NCBI GenBank assembly: GCA_946482635.1
Contig: CAMLSG010000155.1
Location: forward strand, 1 to 13,101
DNA length: 13,101 nt
From: an uncultured Duganella sp.
GTDB taxonomy: Bacteria; Pseudomonadota; Gammaproteobacteria; Burkholderiales; Burkholderiaceae
Reading direction: 5' to 3'
In this document: one piece after another, positions 1 to 9,547 of the stretch
Numbering within the stretch: position 1 is the stretch's first letter
Layout of the letters: each line of letters begins with the position of its first letter
Translations under genes and position numbers: made by a program
Notes under the pieces: generated by a model
What the model was told of the DNA's origin: nothing
The model's input: only the letters and a program-made list of their open reading frames with translations
Databases searched by the model: none

Positions 1-2295
1 TTCGAAGCGCTGGCCGATGGCGGCATCGCCGGCGCAGAAACGGGCGCGCGTCAGGGCCTGGTGCTCCCACAGCCAGGCCGAGGCCTGCTGGTATTTCTCG
101 AACGAGCCGACGCTGGACACCAGCATGCCGCTGGCGCCATCGGGCCGCAGGGCGGTATCGATGTCGAACAGGCTGCCGGCCGGGGTATGCGAGGTCATCC
201 AGGTGATGAAGCGCTGCGCCAGCTTGGCATACAGGCCTGGCGCATCCTGGTCGTCGTCGTCGAACAGGAAGATCACGTCGAGGTCGGAGACATAGCCCAG
301 CTCCTTGCCGCCCAGCTTGCCGTACGCAATGACGGCGAATTTCGGCACGTCCAGGTGGCGCTTGGCGACCGTCTGCCAGGCCGCTTTCACCACGGCTGCC
401 ACGATCACGTCGGCCAGGGCGGACAGGTGGTCGGCCAGCTTTTCCACGGTCAGCGAGCCGGCCAGGTCTTGCGCCAGCAGGTGGAACAGCTGGGCATGGT
501 GCACTTCGCGCAGGATGTCGAGCTGGCGTTCGGTGTCGCCGGGCGCGGTGGCCAGCTGGCGCTCCAGTTCAGCGGCGGCGGCGACCGGGTCGAAAGTGGC
601 GCTGAGGATGCGGTCATCCAGCAGTTCATCGAGCAGGATCGGGTGCTGGGTCAGGAATTTGGCGGCCCAGCCGCTGGCATGCATCATGGTGATCACGCGT
701 TCCAGCGTGTGTGGGTATTCGGTCAGCAGCGACAGGTAGGACGAACGGCGCGAGATCGCTTCCAGGAAGTCGAGCAGGCGGCCCAGGGTGCCGAGCTGGC
801 TGCCGGCGCTGTTGCGCTCGGCGGCGCGGGCGATCTGGGGCAGGGCGGCGTTGACCAGGGCTACCAGGCGCTGGCGGCTGGCGTCGGGCAGGGTGGCCAG
901 CTTGGGCGCTTGCCAGGTGGCGATCAGGCGCTGGGCGGCGGCGGCCGGGTCTTCGTAGCCGAGGCTGGCAAAGCGTGCTTCGATCGCTTCGCGGTTGTCA
1001 GGGTCGGCGCATTCGTTGCTGGTGGCCGGATCGACATCTTCGCTGCCGTTGCCGCTCTTATCGGCGAAGATGGCGTCGAATTGCTCGGCGACGTACTGGC
1101 GGTGGGCGTCCATGTCGGCCAGCAGGGTGGCCACGTCGGGCAGGCCCATCATCTGCGCCACGGCCAGCCGGTCGGCCTCGTTCGGCGGCAGGGTGTGGGT
1201 CTGGGCGTCGTCGATGTACTGCAGGCGGTGCTCGAGGTTGCGCAGGAAGGTGTAGGCGTCCATCAGGCGCGCCACCACGTCGGCGCCCAGCAAGCCTTTT
1301 TCCGGCAGCTGGCGCAAGGTGCCGCGCGTGGAGCGGCCGCGCAGCTCGGGATCGCGCCCGCCACGGATCAGCTGGAAAACCTGGGCCAGGAATTCGATTT
1401 CGCGGATGCCGCCACGGCCCAGCTTGACGTTATGGCTGCGCTCCGGATGCAGCCTTTCCTGGCGCGCCACTTCGGCGCGGATCTGGGCGTGCATGGAGCG
1501 GATGGCGTCGATCACGCCGAAATCGAGATAGCGGCGGAAGCAGAACGGGCGCACGATGGCGTCCAGCGCCGCGATGTCCTGGGCGCGGCCGGTAACGGCG
1601 CGTGCCTTGACCCAGGCGTAGCGCTCCCATTCGCGGCCTTGTACGATCAGGTAGTTTTCCACCATGCCCAGGCTGGCCGCCAGCGGGCCGGACGCGCCGT
1701 TCGGGCGCAAGGCCATGTCGACCCGGAAGGTAAAGCCGTCTTCGGTGATCTCCGCGATGGCGGCAATCAGCTGCTTGCCCAGTCGCACAAAGTATTCATG
1801 GTTGGAGAGCTGGCGCTGGCCGGGGCCGGCCGCGGTTTCGCCATCTTCCGGGTAGACGAAGATCAGGTCGATGTCGGACGACACGTTCAGTTCGCCCCCG
1901 CCGCCTTTGCCCATCGACAGCACCATCATTTGCTGCTCGGCGCCCGATTCGGCGCCGATCGGCGCACCGTGGGCCGCCCGCATGCCGGCATCGAGTTCGG
2001 CCAGGTGGCGCTGGATCGCGAAATCGGCCAGCCGCGTCATGGTGGTCACCACTTCGTCCAGGTCGGCCTTGCCTTCCAGGTCGCGCCGGATCAGGGTGGC
2101 CAGCACCAGGTTGCGCAGGCGGCGCATGCCGCGCGCCAGGGGCAGCGCGCCCTGTTCGCTTGCCAAAACCTCGGCAAAGTTCAGCGAGGCAAGCGATAAT
2201 TGCGCTAGAGCATCTATTTTGGCCTGGCGGGAGGGATCGGCAGCCAGCCAGCGCTGGTAAAAGCGGGAAGCGGAAACGAGTGCGGAGGTGCTCAT
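1..2295 (-). CDS. glnE: Bifunctional glutamine synthetase adenylyltransferase/adenylyl-removing enzyme GlnE, 3' end outside window
   Basis: GlnE attaches AMP to, and removes it from, glutamine synthetase in response to PII, and so matches ammonium assimilation to nitrogen supply in the cytoplasm. The visible 765 codons contain both nucleotidyltransferase domains. The adenylyl-removing motif is SMGKGGGGELNVSSDIDLIF with metal-binding Asp141 and Asp143. The adenylyltransferase motif is AYGKLGGKELGYVSDLDVIF with Asp671 and Asp673. Between them, NVKLGRGGIREIEF at residues 289-302 is a family hallmark. Compared with E. coli GlnE (946 aa, AT aspartates near 701/703), about 150 C-terminal residues are missing because the window ends. 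The ATG at 2295 is the first start in a frame that opens with family-like sequence (MSTSALVSASRFYQRW); no clear Shine-Dalgarno precedes it. One oddity is a glycine in the first motif (GKGGGGEL) where GKLGG is usual. The identification is secure. Confidence 0.97.
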   Translation of the reverse strand, partial: MSTSALVSASRFYQRWLAADPSRQAKIDALAQLSLASLNFAEVLASEQGALPLARGMRRLRNLVLATLIRRDLEGKADLDEVVTTMTRLADFAIQRHLAELDAGMRAAHGAPIGAESGAEQQMMVLSMGKGGGGELNVSSDIDLIFVYPEDGETAAGPGQRQLSNHEYFVRLGKQLIAAIAEITEDGFTFRVDMALRPNGASGPLAASLGMVENYLIVQGREWERYAWVKARAVTGRAQDIAALDAIVRPFCFRRYLDFGVIDAIRSMHAQIRAEVARQERLHPERSHNVKLGRGGIREIEFLAQVFQLIRGGRDPELRGRSTRGTLRQLPEKGLLGADVVARLMDAYTFLRNLEHRLQYIDDAQTHTLPPNEADRLAVAQMMGLPDVATLLADMDAHRQYVAEQFDAIFADKSGNGSEDVDPATSNECADPDNREAIEARFASLGYEDPAAAAQRLIATWQAPKLATLPDASRQRLVALVNAALPQIARAAERNSAGSQLGTLGRLLDFLEAISRRSSYLSLLTEYPHTLERVITMMHASGWAAKFLTQHPILLDELLDDRILSATFDPVAAAAELERQLATAPGDTERQLDILREVHHAQLFHLLAQDLAGSLTVEKLADHLSALADVIVAAVVKAAWQTVAKRHLDVPKFAVIAYGKLGGKELGYVSDLDVIFLFDDDDQDAPGLYAKLAQRFITWMTSHTPAGSLFDIDTALRPDGASGMLVSSVGSFEKYQQASAWLWEHQALTRARFCAGDAAIGQRFE

Positions 2296-2396
2296 TGACA
2301 GTTGTTAGAGAGTGTAAAAAGCCAGCAAAACCGTGCCTATTGGAACATAGTTTAACGGGGCGGTGCGGTAAAATGCTGTATTGATAAGGGCCTGGC
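2296..2396. promoter_or_regulatory. Divergent glnE/yhdP intergenic region with candidate promoter elements
   Basis: This 101-base gap is richer in A+T than the flanking genes and must carry signals for both divergent genes. On the plus strand TAAAAT at 2369-2374 is a good -10 candidate 22 bases before the yhdP start, but I see no convincing -35 at 16-18 bases. AAGGG at 2386-2390 lies six bases before the TTG at 2397 and supports that unusual yhdP start. On the minus strand, TACACT about 20 bases before the glnE ATG, with a weak TAGGCA 17 bases upstream, is a possible glnE promoter. The element assignments are inference from motif and spacing only. Confidence 0.4.
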
Positions 2397-5300
2397 TTGA
2401 GCGTATTGAAGGACAACCTGGTGGAGCAGATCGAGGCAGTCGAGGCCCCGCTCAAGGAGCGCTGGCATCGCCTGCAGGCCGCCTATCGCTTCTGGAACCT
2501 GGCCACCCACCATGTCCTCGGCTTCACCATCAAGCTGGCGTTGCTGCTGTATTTTGCCTTTACCATCCTGTTCCTGGCCCTGCGCTGGGTGATCTTGCCG
2601 AATATCGACCACTACAAGGGCGATATCGAGCGCCTGGCCAGCCAGGCAGTCGGCAATCCCGTCGTCATCGACCGCGTCTACGCTTCCTGGAAGGGCCTGC
2701 GCCCGCAACTGATTTTAGGCGATGTGGTCATGCGCGATGCGCGCGGCCAGCAGGCGCTGCACCTGCCGAGCGTGTCGGCCACGCTATCGTGGTGGAGCGT
2801 GCCGGCCGGCGGCCTGCGCTTTGAATCGCTGGAATTCCACCGTCCCGAAGTGGCCGTGCGGCGCGAAGCCGATGGCAAGCTGTATGCCGCCGGCATCTAT
2901 ATCGACCTGGAAAAGAAGGGCGATGGCAAGAGCGCCGACTGGCTGCTGTCGCAGCGCGAAGTGGTGGTGCGCGATGGCCGCATCATGTGGACCGATATGC
3001 AGCGCGGCAGCGCGCCGCTGCTGCTTGAAAACGTCACCGCCCTGATGCTGAACAAGTGGCGGCGCCACCAGTTTGCCTTCAAGGCGACGCCGCCGGCTGC
3101 CATGGCGGCGCCGCTCGACGTGCGCGCCGATTTCAGCCACCAGCCGTTTTCCCGCATTTCCGACGTCAAGCACTGGAAGGGCGAGCTGTATGCGGAACTG
3201 CGCCGTGCCGACCTGGCGGGCTGGAAGCCTTACCTGCCGGGCAAGCTGGACGTCCAGTCCGCCAGCGGCGGCGTGCGCGCCTGGCTCAGCATCGACAATG
3301 CGCGCCCGGCCGCCATCACCGCCGATGTGGCGCTGGACAACGTCGTCGCCACGCTGGGCAAGGACTTGCCGCAACTGGACGTCGCTTCCTTGCGCGGCCG
3401 GGTGACGGCGAGCGAAGAACATGCCGCCACCCTGGTGCCCACGCCCAGCACGCCAGCGGCCATCACGCGCACGCTGGAACTGAAGGATGTGACGCTGCGC
3501 ACGCGCGACGGCGTGGAACTGGCGCCGACCACCGCCTCGGCGCGCCAGGTGACGGCGGCCAACCAGCCGGCCTGGACCGAGGTGAAAGCTGCCGCGCTGG
3601 ACCTGAAGATCCTGTCCGAACTGGCGACCCGCCTGCCGCTGCCGCAAGTGCAGCGCGACCTGCTGGCGGAAGCTGCGCCGCGCGGCCGCGTGCGCAACCT
3701 GGTGGCGGGCTGGCGCGGCCCGCTGTCGGCAGCCGATGATTACAAGCTGGCGGCCGACTTCGATGCGCTGGGCATGGAAGCGCTGGCGGCGCGCCCGGCA
3801 GTTCCGCGTTCGGCCAAGGCGCTGCCGATGCCGGCGCTGCCGAATATTCCCGGCTTCGAGAACCTGGGCGGCCATGTGGAAGCCGGCGAGCAGGGCGGCA
3901 GCGTGGCCCTCGATGCGCCGGGCTTCACGCTGGCGATGCCGGCCTGGTTCGATGACGAACCGATGGCGTTCGAGCAGTTCAGGCTGAATGGCAACTGGTC
4001 CCTGGCGGACGCCAAACAGCTGGCCGTCAAGCTGGACCAGCTGGACCTGGTACAGGACGGCATGAAACTGAAGCTCTCCGGCAGCCACACGCTGCCGCGC
4101 GGCCCGGGCGCCAAGGGTCCGGGCGTGTCCGACTTCAGCGGCAGCATCGATGATTTCACCATCAACCGCATCGGCCGCTACCTGCCGAAGCAGACGCCGG
4201 AACATACCCGCCAGTGGCTGGCAGGTGCGCTGGAAGACGGCATGCTGCGCGAGACCACGCTGCGCCTGCGCGGCGACCTGGCGCATTTCCCGTTCAAGGA
4301 TGGCTCGCCGGACAAGGCCAAGGGCGAATTCCGCGTGGCCGGACGCATCGTGGACGGACGCCTCAATTACGAGCCCGGCTACTTCGCCAAGGATGGCAAG
4401 ACGCCGGTGTGGCCGCTGGCGGAAAAGATCCGCGGCACCATTGTGTTCGACCGAGCGCGCATGGAGATCAAGGCGGAAACGGCGCGCACCCTGGGCGTTG
4501 CGCTGTCCAATGTGAAGGCGGTGATTCCCGACCTGGGCACCCATGACAGCATGCTCGACATCGACGGCACTGCCGCCGGCGCGATGCAGGACTTCCTGAA
4601 GTACGTGACTGCCAGCCCGGTGCTGGAATGGATCGGCCACTTCACCGACGAAACCACGGCCAGCGGCAATGCGAAACTGGCGCTCAGCCTGCACTTGCCG
4701 CTGTCGCACATCATCGATGCCAAGGTGCAGGGCGCCCTGCAATTGCAGGGCAACGACGTCATGCTGTGGCATGACATGCCGACCGTGGCCGGGGCCACCG
4801 GCAAGATCGAATTCAATGAAAAGGGCGTCAACCTGAACAACCTGGCCGGCAGCTTGCTGGGCGGCCCGCTGTCGGTGACCGGCGGCAGCCAGAAGGATGG
4901 CAGCATCCAAGTGCGCCTGGCCGGCACGGCAACGGTTGATGGGCTGCGCAAGCAATACCCTACGGCTGCGGTGCAGCGCCTGGCCAACCACCTTGGCGGC
5001 GGCGCCCGGTTCACCGGCCTGGTCACGGCCAGGGACCACAAGTACGAAGTGGCGATCGATTCGAGCATGCAGGGCGCCAGCCTGGACTTCCCGGCGCCGC
5101 TGAAGAAAGCTGCTGCCGACAGCATGCCGCTGCACTTCCAGCTCAATGGCGGCAGCGCCAACGAGCAGGGCGTGGCGCGCGACGATATCCGCCTCGCGCT
5201 GGGTAGTGCCTACGCCGCGCGCTACCATCGCCAGCGCGTCAACAAAGGCCCGTGGAAGCTGGTCAACGGCGGCATCGGCGTCAACCTGCCGGCGCCGGAG

Positions 5301-6545
5301 CCGGACAGCGGCATGATGATCAATGCCAGCCTGAAGTCGCTCAACGTGGACGACTGGATCGACCTGGCCACCGAAATCGCGGACAACGACAGCAAGCCGG
5401 CGGCGCCAGGCGCGGCCGAGGGTTCCGACATTTCGCAGTACGTGGTGCCGGAAACCATGGCGGCACGCGCTGCCGAACTGATTGTCGGCGAACGCAAGCT
5501 CGACAACGTGGTGGCCGGCGTCACGCACAGCAAGGGCGTGTGGCAGGCCAGCATCGACTCGCAGCAGGCGGTCGGCTATATCACGTGGAACGAATCGCCG
5601 ACCGGCAAGGGCGTGGGCAAGGTCACCGCGCGCCTGTCGTCGCTGATCATCCCCGAATCGCAGGCGGCGGAAGTCAAGGACTTGCTGGAAAGCTCGACCA
5701 ATGCGCCGACCATTCCGGCGCTGGACATCGAAGTTCAGCGCCTGGAATGGTTCAACCGTCCGCTGGGCCAGCTCGAACTGCACGCCTATAACGCGCTGAT
5801 CACGTCCGCGCGCGAATGGCGCATCAGCAAGCTGTCGCTGGTCAATGCCGACGGCGAACTGAACGGCACTGGCCGCTGGCAGAGCAAGGATGGCCAGCAC
5901 AACACGGCGCTCAACTTCAATATGGATATCCATGACGCCGGCAAGCTGCTGGAGCGCTTCGGCTTCAAGGACACGCTGCGCAACGGCAAAGGCAAGCTGA
6001 GCGGCGACATCGCCTGGAAGGGCTTGCCTTACCACATGGACTTGCCAAGCCTGTCCGGCACGCTGGCGCTGAACGTGGAGAAAGGCCAGTTCCTGAAACA
6101 GGATCCGGGCGCGGCCAAGCTGCTCGGCGTGCTGAGCCTGCAAGCCTTGCCGCGCCTGCTCAAGCTCGACTTCAATGACGTGTTCTCCGAAGGCTTGCAG
6201 TTTGATGGCATCACGGCCAACGCCACCATCAACCACGGCATCGTGAAGACCGACAACCTGAAGATGCATGGCGTGCAGGCCACGGTGCTGATGGATGGCG
6301 CGGCCGACATTGCCAACGAATCGACCAACCTGCGCGTGGTGGTGATCCCGCAGGTCAACCTGGGCACCGCGCCGCTGGTGTATGCGCTGGCGGTCAACCC
6401 GGTGATTGGCCTTGGCAGCTACCTGGCGCAGCTGTTCCTCAGTGCGCCGGTGATGAAGGCGCTGACTTACCAGATGCAGGTGACCGGGCCCTGGAAGTCG
6501 CCGGTCATCACCAAGATCGAAACTCCGAAGGAGCCTACGCCATGA
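2397..6545 (+). CDS. yhdP: YhdP family AsmA-like envelope phospholipid transport protein
   Basis: The gene encodes a 1382-residue member of the YhdP/TIGR02099 family. These are large inner-membrane-anchored AsmA-like proteins that span the periplasm; E. coli YhdP works with TamB and YdbH in moving phospholipids to the outer membrane. One transmembrane helix is visible at about residues 41-67 (FTIKLALLLYFAFTILFLAL), followed by a long periplasmic part rich in beta strands. The C-terminal family signature runs from about residue 1200 and includes KLLGVLSLQALPRLLKLDF near 1241-1259, then NDVF, and a GPWKSPVI motif close to the end. The start is TTG at 2397, chosen because AAGGG lies six bases upstream and because the next in-frame ATG would remove the membrane anchor. 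The protein is somewhat longer than E. coli YhdP (1266 aa). Its stop overlaps the next start (ATGA), so the two are probably translationally coupled. The lipid-transport role is carried over from E. coli. Confidence 0.93.
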   Translation: MSVLKDNLVEQIEAVEAPLKERWHRLQAAYRFWNLATHHVLGFTIKLALLLYFAFTILFLALRWVILPNIDHYKGDIERLASQAVGNPVVIDRVYASWKGLRPQLILGDVVMRDARGQQALHLPSVSATLSWWSVPAGGLRFESLEFHRPEVAVRREADGKLYAAGIYIDLEKKGDGKSADWLLSQREVVVRDGRIMWTDMQRGSAPLLLENVTALMLNKWRRHQFAFKATPPAAMAAPLDVRADFSHQPFSRISDVKHWKGELYAELRRADLAGWKPYLPGKLDVQSASGGVRAWLSIDNARPAAITADVALDNVVATLGKDLPQLDVASLRGRVTASEEHAATLVPTPSTPAAITRTLELKDVTLRTRDGVELAPTTASARQVTAANQPAWTEVKAAALDLKILSELATRLPLPQVQRDLLAEAAPRGRVRNLVAGWRGPLSAADDYKLAADFDALGMEALAARPAVPRSAKALPMPALPNIPGFENLGGHVEAGEQGGSVALDAPGFTLAMPAWFDDEPMAFEQFRLNGNWSLADAKQLAVKLDQLDLVQDGMKLKLSGSHTLPRGPGAKGPGVSDFSGSIDDFTINRIGRYLPKQTPEHTRQWLAGALEDGMLRETTLRLRGDLAHFPFKDGSPDKAKGEFRVAGRIVDGRLNYEPGYFAKDGKTPVWPLAEKIRGTIVFDRARMEIKAETARTLGVALSNVKAVIPDLGTHDSMLDIDGTAAGAMQDFLKYVTASPVLEWIGHFTDETTASGNAKLALSLHLPLSHIIDAKVQGALQLQGNDVMLWHDMPTVAGATGKIEFNEKGVNLNNLAGSLLGGPLSVTGGSQKDGSIQVRLAGTATVDGLRKQYPTAAVQRLANHLGGGARFTGLVTARDHKYEVAIDSSMQGASLDFPAPLKKAAADSMPLHFQLNGGSANEQGVARDDIRLALGSAYAARYHRQRVNKGPWKLVNGGIGVNLPAPEPDSGMMINASLKSLNVDDWIDLATEIADNDSKPAAPGAAEGSDISQYVVPETMAARAAELIVGERKLDNVVAGVTHSKGVWQASIDSQQAVGYITWNESPTGKGVGKVTARLSSLIIPESQAAEVKDLLESSTNAPTIPALDIEVQRLEWFNRPLGQLELHAYNALITSAREWRISKLSLVNADGELNGTGRWQSKDGQHNTALNFNMDIHDAGKLLERFGFKDTLRNGKGKLSGDIAWKGLPYHMDLPSLSGTLALNVEKGQFLKQDPGAAKLLGVLSLQALPRLLKLDFNDVFSEGLQFDGITANATINHGIVKTDNLKMHGVQATVLMDGAADIANESTNLRVVVIPQVNLGTAPLVYALAVNPVIGLGSYLAQLFLSAPVMKALTYQMQVTGPWKSPVITKIETPKEPTP

Positions 6546-7351
6546 CGAATGCAGCCAACAAGGTCGCCGCGATCCAGATGGTATCCACCCCTGTCGTGGA
6601 AGAGAATATTGCCGTTGCCACCCGCCTGATCGGCGAAGCTGCCGCGCAGGGCGCAAAGCTGGTGCTGCTGCCCGAATACTGGGCCATCATGGGCATGAGC
6701 GACAGCGACAAGGTAGCCAGGGCGGAAGCGCTGGGCAAGGGCCCGATCCAGGATTTCATGTCGGCCATGGCGCGCGAGCATGGCATCTGGCTGCTGGGCG
6801 GTACGCTGCCGCTGGCCTCCGACGATCCTGAGCGTGTCATCAATACCACGCTGGTCTACGATCCGCAGGGCAAGCACGTTGGCCGTTACGACAAGATCCA
6901 CCTGTTCGGCTTCAGCAAAGGAAGCGAGTCCTACGATGAAGCGCGCACCATCGTGCCGGGCAAGACGGTCGGCACCGTCGAGACGGCAGTGGGCAAGGTC
7001 GGCATGTCGGTCTGCTATGACCTGCGCTTCCCGGAACTGTACCGTGCCATGGGACCGCTCGACCTGATCGTGGTGCCGGCAGCCTTTACCTACACCACCG
7101 GCAAGGCGCACTGGGAAATCCTGCTGCGCGCCCGCGCCATCGAAAACCAGTGCTATGTGCTGGCCGCGGCGCAGGGCGGCAGCCACGTCAACGGCCGCCG
7201 CACCTGGGGCCATTCGATGCTGATCGACCCCTGGGGCGAGGTCAAGGCGGTGCTGGCGGAAGGCGAGGGCGTCGTCACTGGTGAGCTGGACCCGGCCTTC
7301 GTGCATGGCGTGCGTGAGAGCTTGCCAGCGCTGAAGCACCGAATCCTCTAA
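6542..7351 (+). CDS. Carbon-nitrogen hydrolase (nitrilase superfamily), probable deaminated glutathione amidase type
   Basis: This 269-residue protein has the complete nitrilase-superfamily triad: Glu45 in LLPEYW, Lys118 in RYDKIHLF and Cys158 in [13 protein letters not shown]. These enzymes hydrolyse C-N bonds of amides or nitriles in the cytoplasm. The KIHLF context and the [11 protein letters not shown] nucleophile segment resemble the Nit1/Nit2/YbeM group, which includes deaminated glutathione amidase and omega-amidase, both metabolite-repair enzymes. I cannot fix the substrate from sequence alone. The ATG at 6542 overlaps the yhdP stop by four bases and is preceded by GAAGGAG about eight bases upstream, so the two genes form one transcription unit. 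The length is normal for the group. Confidence 0.92.
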   Translation: MTNAANKVAAIQMVSTPVVEENIAVATRLIGEAAAQGAKLVLLPEYWAIMGMSDSDKVARAEALGKGPIQDFMSAMAREHGIWLLGGTLPLASDDPERVINTTLVYDPQGKHVGRYDKIHLFGFSKGSESYDEARTIVPGKTVGTVETAVGKVGMSVCYDLRFPELYRAMGPLDLIVVPAAFTYTTGKAHWEILLRARAIENQCYVLAAAQGGSHVNGRRTWGHSMLIDPWGEVKAVLAEGEGVVTGELDPAFVHGVRESLPALKHRIL

Positions 7352-7388
7352 AATCCGGCTAACAGCCATTAAAAAGAATTTTTCTGAC

Positions 7389-8849
7389 ATGAAACCATTC
7401 GACCCCAACCTGTCCGCCATGGCCGCAGCGAAAGACATCCTGCTGACGCCGTTTGGCCTGGACGAAGGCAAGCTGCTGAAAGCTCTGGGCAGCATGTTCA
7501 CCCATAAGGTCGACTACGCCGACCTGTACTTCCAGTTCACCAAGAACGAGGGCTGGAGCCTGGAAGAAGGCATCGTCAAGACCGGTTCGTTCTCGATCGA
7601 CCAGGGCGTCGGCGTGCGCGCCGTATCGGGCGACAAGACCGCCTTCTCTTATTCCGATGAGATTTCCGAAGCGGCGCTGCTGGAAGCGGCCGCTGCGACG
7701 CGCACCATTGCGCGCGCGGGCGCCGGCAAGATCAAGGTGGCCGGCAAGATGACCCCGGTGGGCGGCCGTTCGCTTTACATGCCGCATGACCCGCTGGTGT
7801 CGCTCGACGCCGCCTCCAAGGTCAAGCTGCTGGAGCGCGTGGAGAAGATGGCGCGCGCCAAGGACCCGCGCGTGGTGCAGGTGATGGCTGGCCTGGCCGG
7901 CGAATACGATGTGGTGCTCGTGGTGCGCAGCGACGGCGTGCTGGCGGCCGATATCCGCCCGCTGGTGCGCGTGTCGGTGACCGTGATCGTGGAACAGAAT
8001 GGCCGGCGCGAAGTCGGTTCTTCCGGCGGCGGCGGGCGCTACGAATATGGCTACTTCACCGATGCGCTGCTGGACCAGTACGCGACCGATGCGGTCAAGT
8101 CGGCGCTGGTGAACCTCGATTCGCGCCCGGCGCCTGCCGGCCCGATGACCGTGGTGCTGGGCCCAGGCTGGCCGGGCATCCTGCTGCACGAGGCGATCGG
8201 CCATGGGCTGGAAGGGGACTTCAACCGCAAGGGTTCCTCCACCTTCTCCGGCCGCATCGGCGAACGCGTGGCGGCCAAGGGCGTGACCGTGGTCGATGAC
8301 GGCACGCTGGCGAACCGCCGCGGCTCGCTGAACATCGACGACGAAGGCAATCCGACCCAGTGCACCACGCTGATCGAAGACGGCGTGCTGAAGGGCTACA
8401 TCCAGGACACCATGAACGCGCGCCTGATGAAGATGAACGTCACCGGCAACGCGCGCCGCGAATCGTTTGCCCACCTGCCGATGCCGCGCATGACCAATAC
8501 CTATATGCTGGGCGGCGACAAGGAGCCGGAAGAGATCCTGGCTTCGGTGAAGAACGGCATCTACGCGGTCAACTTCGGCGGCGGCCAGGTCGACATCACC
8601 AACGGCAAATTCGTGTTCTCGGCATCCGAGGCTTACATGATCGAGAACGGCAAGGTGACCTACCCGGTGAAGGGCGCGACCCTGATCGGCAACGGGCCTG
8701 ACGTGATGAACCGCATCACCATGATCGGCAACGATATGAAGCTCGATCCGGGTGTCGGCGTGTGCGGCAAAGAGGGGCAGAGCGTGCCGGTCGGCGTCGG
8801 CCAGCCAACATTGCGCCTGGATGGCGTGACAGTCGGCGGAACCGCCTGA
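7389..8849 (+). CDS. tldD: Metalloprotease subunit TldD
   Basis: TldD pairs with TldE (PmbA) to form a zinc-dependent heterodimeric protease that cuts unfolded peptides; in E. coli it processes microcin B17 precursor and degrades CcdA. The 486-residue product carries the HExxxH zinc motif as [11 protein letters not shown] at residues 267-277. It also carries the conserved C-terminal segment [18 protein letters not shown] starting at Cys459. Length and both signatures match E. coli TldD (481 aa). No tldE/pmbA partner lies in the window, so it must be elsewhere. The gene starts 37 bases after the nitrilase stop. A TAAAAT at 7349-7354, overlapping that stop, could give an extra promoter, but no -35 was found. 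The ribosome binding site before ATG 7389 is poor; an internal ATG at codon 11 is possible but would shorten a normal N-terminus. Confidence 0.96.
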   Translation: MKPFDPNLSAMAAAKDILLTPFGLDEGKLLKALGSMFTHKVDYADLYFQFTKNEGWSLEEGIVKTGSFSIDQGVGVRAVSGDKTAFSYSDEISEAALLEAAAATRTIARAGAGKIKVAGKMTPVGGRSLYMPHDPLVSLDAASKVKLLERVEKMARAKDPRVVQVMAGLAGEYDVVLVVRSDGVLAADIRPLVRVSVTVIVEQNGRREVGSSGGGGRYEYGYFTDALLDQYATDAVKSALVNLDSRPAPAGPMTVVLGPGWPGILLHEAIGHGLEGDFNRKGSSTFSGRIGERVAAKGVTVVDDGTLANRRGSLNIDDEGNPTQCTTLIEDGVLKGYIQDTMNARLMKMNVTGNARRESFAHLPMPRMTNTYMLGGDKEPEEILASVKNGIYAVNFGGGQVDITNGKFVFSASEAYMIENGKVTYPVKGATLIGNGPDVMNRITMIGNDMKLDPGVGVCGKEGQSVPVGVGQPTLRLDGVTVGGTA

Positions 8850-8863
8850 AGCGGGCGCAACAC

Positions 8864-8893
8864 AAAGACCGGGTAAAATACCCGGTTTTTTTT
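8864..8893 (+). terminator. Intrinsic terminator after tldD, containing a -10-like hexamer
   Basis: An eight-base perfect stem, ACCGGGTA at 8868-8875 and TACCCGGT at 8879-8886, closes a three-base loop and runs into eight T at 8886-8893. AAA at 8864-8866 can pair with part of the T tract. It should end the yhdP-nitrilase-tldD transcript. The stem-loop contains TAAAAT at 8874-8879, which is 32 bases before the udk start and could also be a udk -10 element, although no -35 match is visible. Confidence 0.9.
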
Positions 8894-8911
8894 GCCTGGG
8901 ACGGAAATCAC

Positions 8912-9544
8912 ATGAACAATTCGAGCAATAAACCCTTCGTGATTGGCGTCGCAGGCGGCAGCGGCAGCGGCAAGTCGACGGTAACGCGCGAAGTGCTGAA
9001 GTCCTTCGGCTCGGAGGTGGTATCGGTCGTGCTGCAGGACGACTATTACCTGGACCAGACCCATATGTCGCCGGAAGACCGGCGCAAGGTCAATTACGAC
9101 CATCCGGAAGCCTTTGACTGGGCCCTGATGATCGAGCACTTGCAAAAGCTGCGTGAAGGCCAGTCGATCGAAATGCCGGTGTATGACTTCTCCATCGATA
9201 ACCGCACCACGCAGACCATCACCGTCAAGCCGGCGCCGGTGATCGTTGTCGAGGGCCTGTTCGCCCTATACGACGCCGACCTGCGCAAGCAGATGTCGCT
9301 GAAGATTTTTGTCGACACCGCGGCCGACGTGCGCTTCATCCGCCGCCTGCAGCGCGATATCGCGGAACGCGGGCGCAGCACGGAGAGCGTGATCAACCAG
9401 TATATGGAAACCGTGCGGCCAATGTACAAGCAGTTCATCGAGCCGACCAAGCGCCATGCGCACGTGATCCTGCCGCACGGCGCGAACGGGCCGGCGGTGG
9501 ATATCATCACCACCAAGGTGGCGAGCCTGATCAAGGGCGAGTGA
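8912..9544 (+). CDS. udk: Uridine kinase (uridine/cytidine kinase)
   Basis: Udk phosphorylates uridine and cytidine to UMP and CMP using GTP or ATP in pyrimidine salvage in the cytoplasm. The 210-residue product has a Walker A loop, GVAGGSGSGKST at residues 12-23. The family segments QDDYY, NYDHPEAFDW, MPVYDF and VVEGLFALYD follow in order. E. coli Udk has 213 residues, so the gene is full length. The start is ATG at 8912, with GGGACGGA about eight bases upstream. An upstream in-frame extension back to 8762 would run through the end of tldD and the terminator, so it is not used. The gene is separated from tldD by that terminator and converges on the TonB receptor gene, so it is probably monocistronic. 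Confidence 0.97.
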   Translation: MNNSSNKPFVIGVAGGSGSGKSTVTREVLKSFGSEVVSVVLQDDYYLDQTHMSPEDRRKVNYDHPEAFDWALMIEHLQKLREGQSIEMPVYDFSIDNRTTQTITVKPAPVIVVEGLFALYDADLRKQMSLKIFVDTAADVRFIRRLQRDIAERGRSTESVINQYMETVRPMYKQFIEPTKRHAHVILPHGANGPAVDIITTKVASLIKGE

Positions 9545-9547
9545 AAA

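Noticed and set aside
61..2199. A 712-codon open frame on the plus strand opposite glnE
   Set aside because: glnE on the minus strand shows both catalytic motifs in order. The plus frame has low-complexity G/Q/H/A-rich sequence and no recognisable domain.
2784..6656. A 1290-codon open frame on the minus strand opposite yhdP
   Set aside because: It is antisense to a clear yhdP gene. Strong G/C preference at third codon positions removes stops from the opposite frame, and its residue composition (rich in R, H, Q, A, V) is typical of such shadows.
8762..8911. N-terminal extension of udk
   Set aside because: It would overlap the end of tldD and translate the terminator hairpin. The Walker A loop lies at the usual place when ATG 8912 is used.
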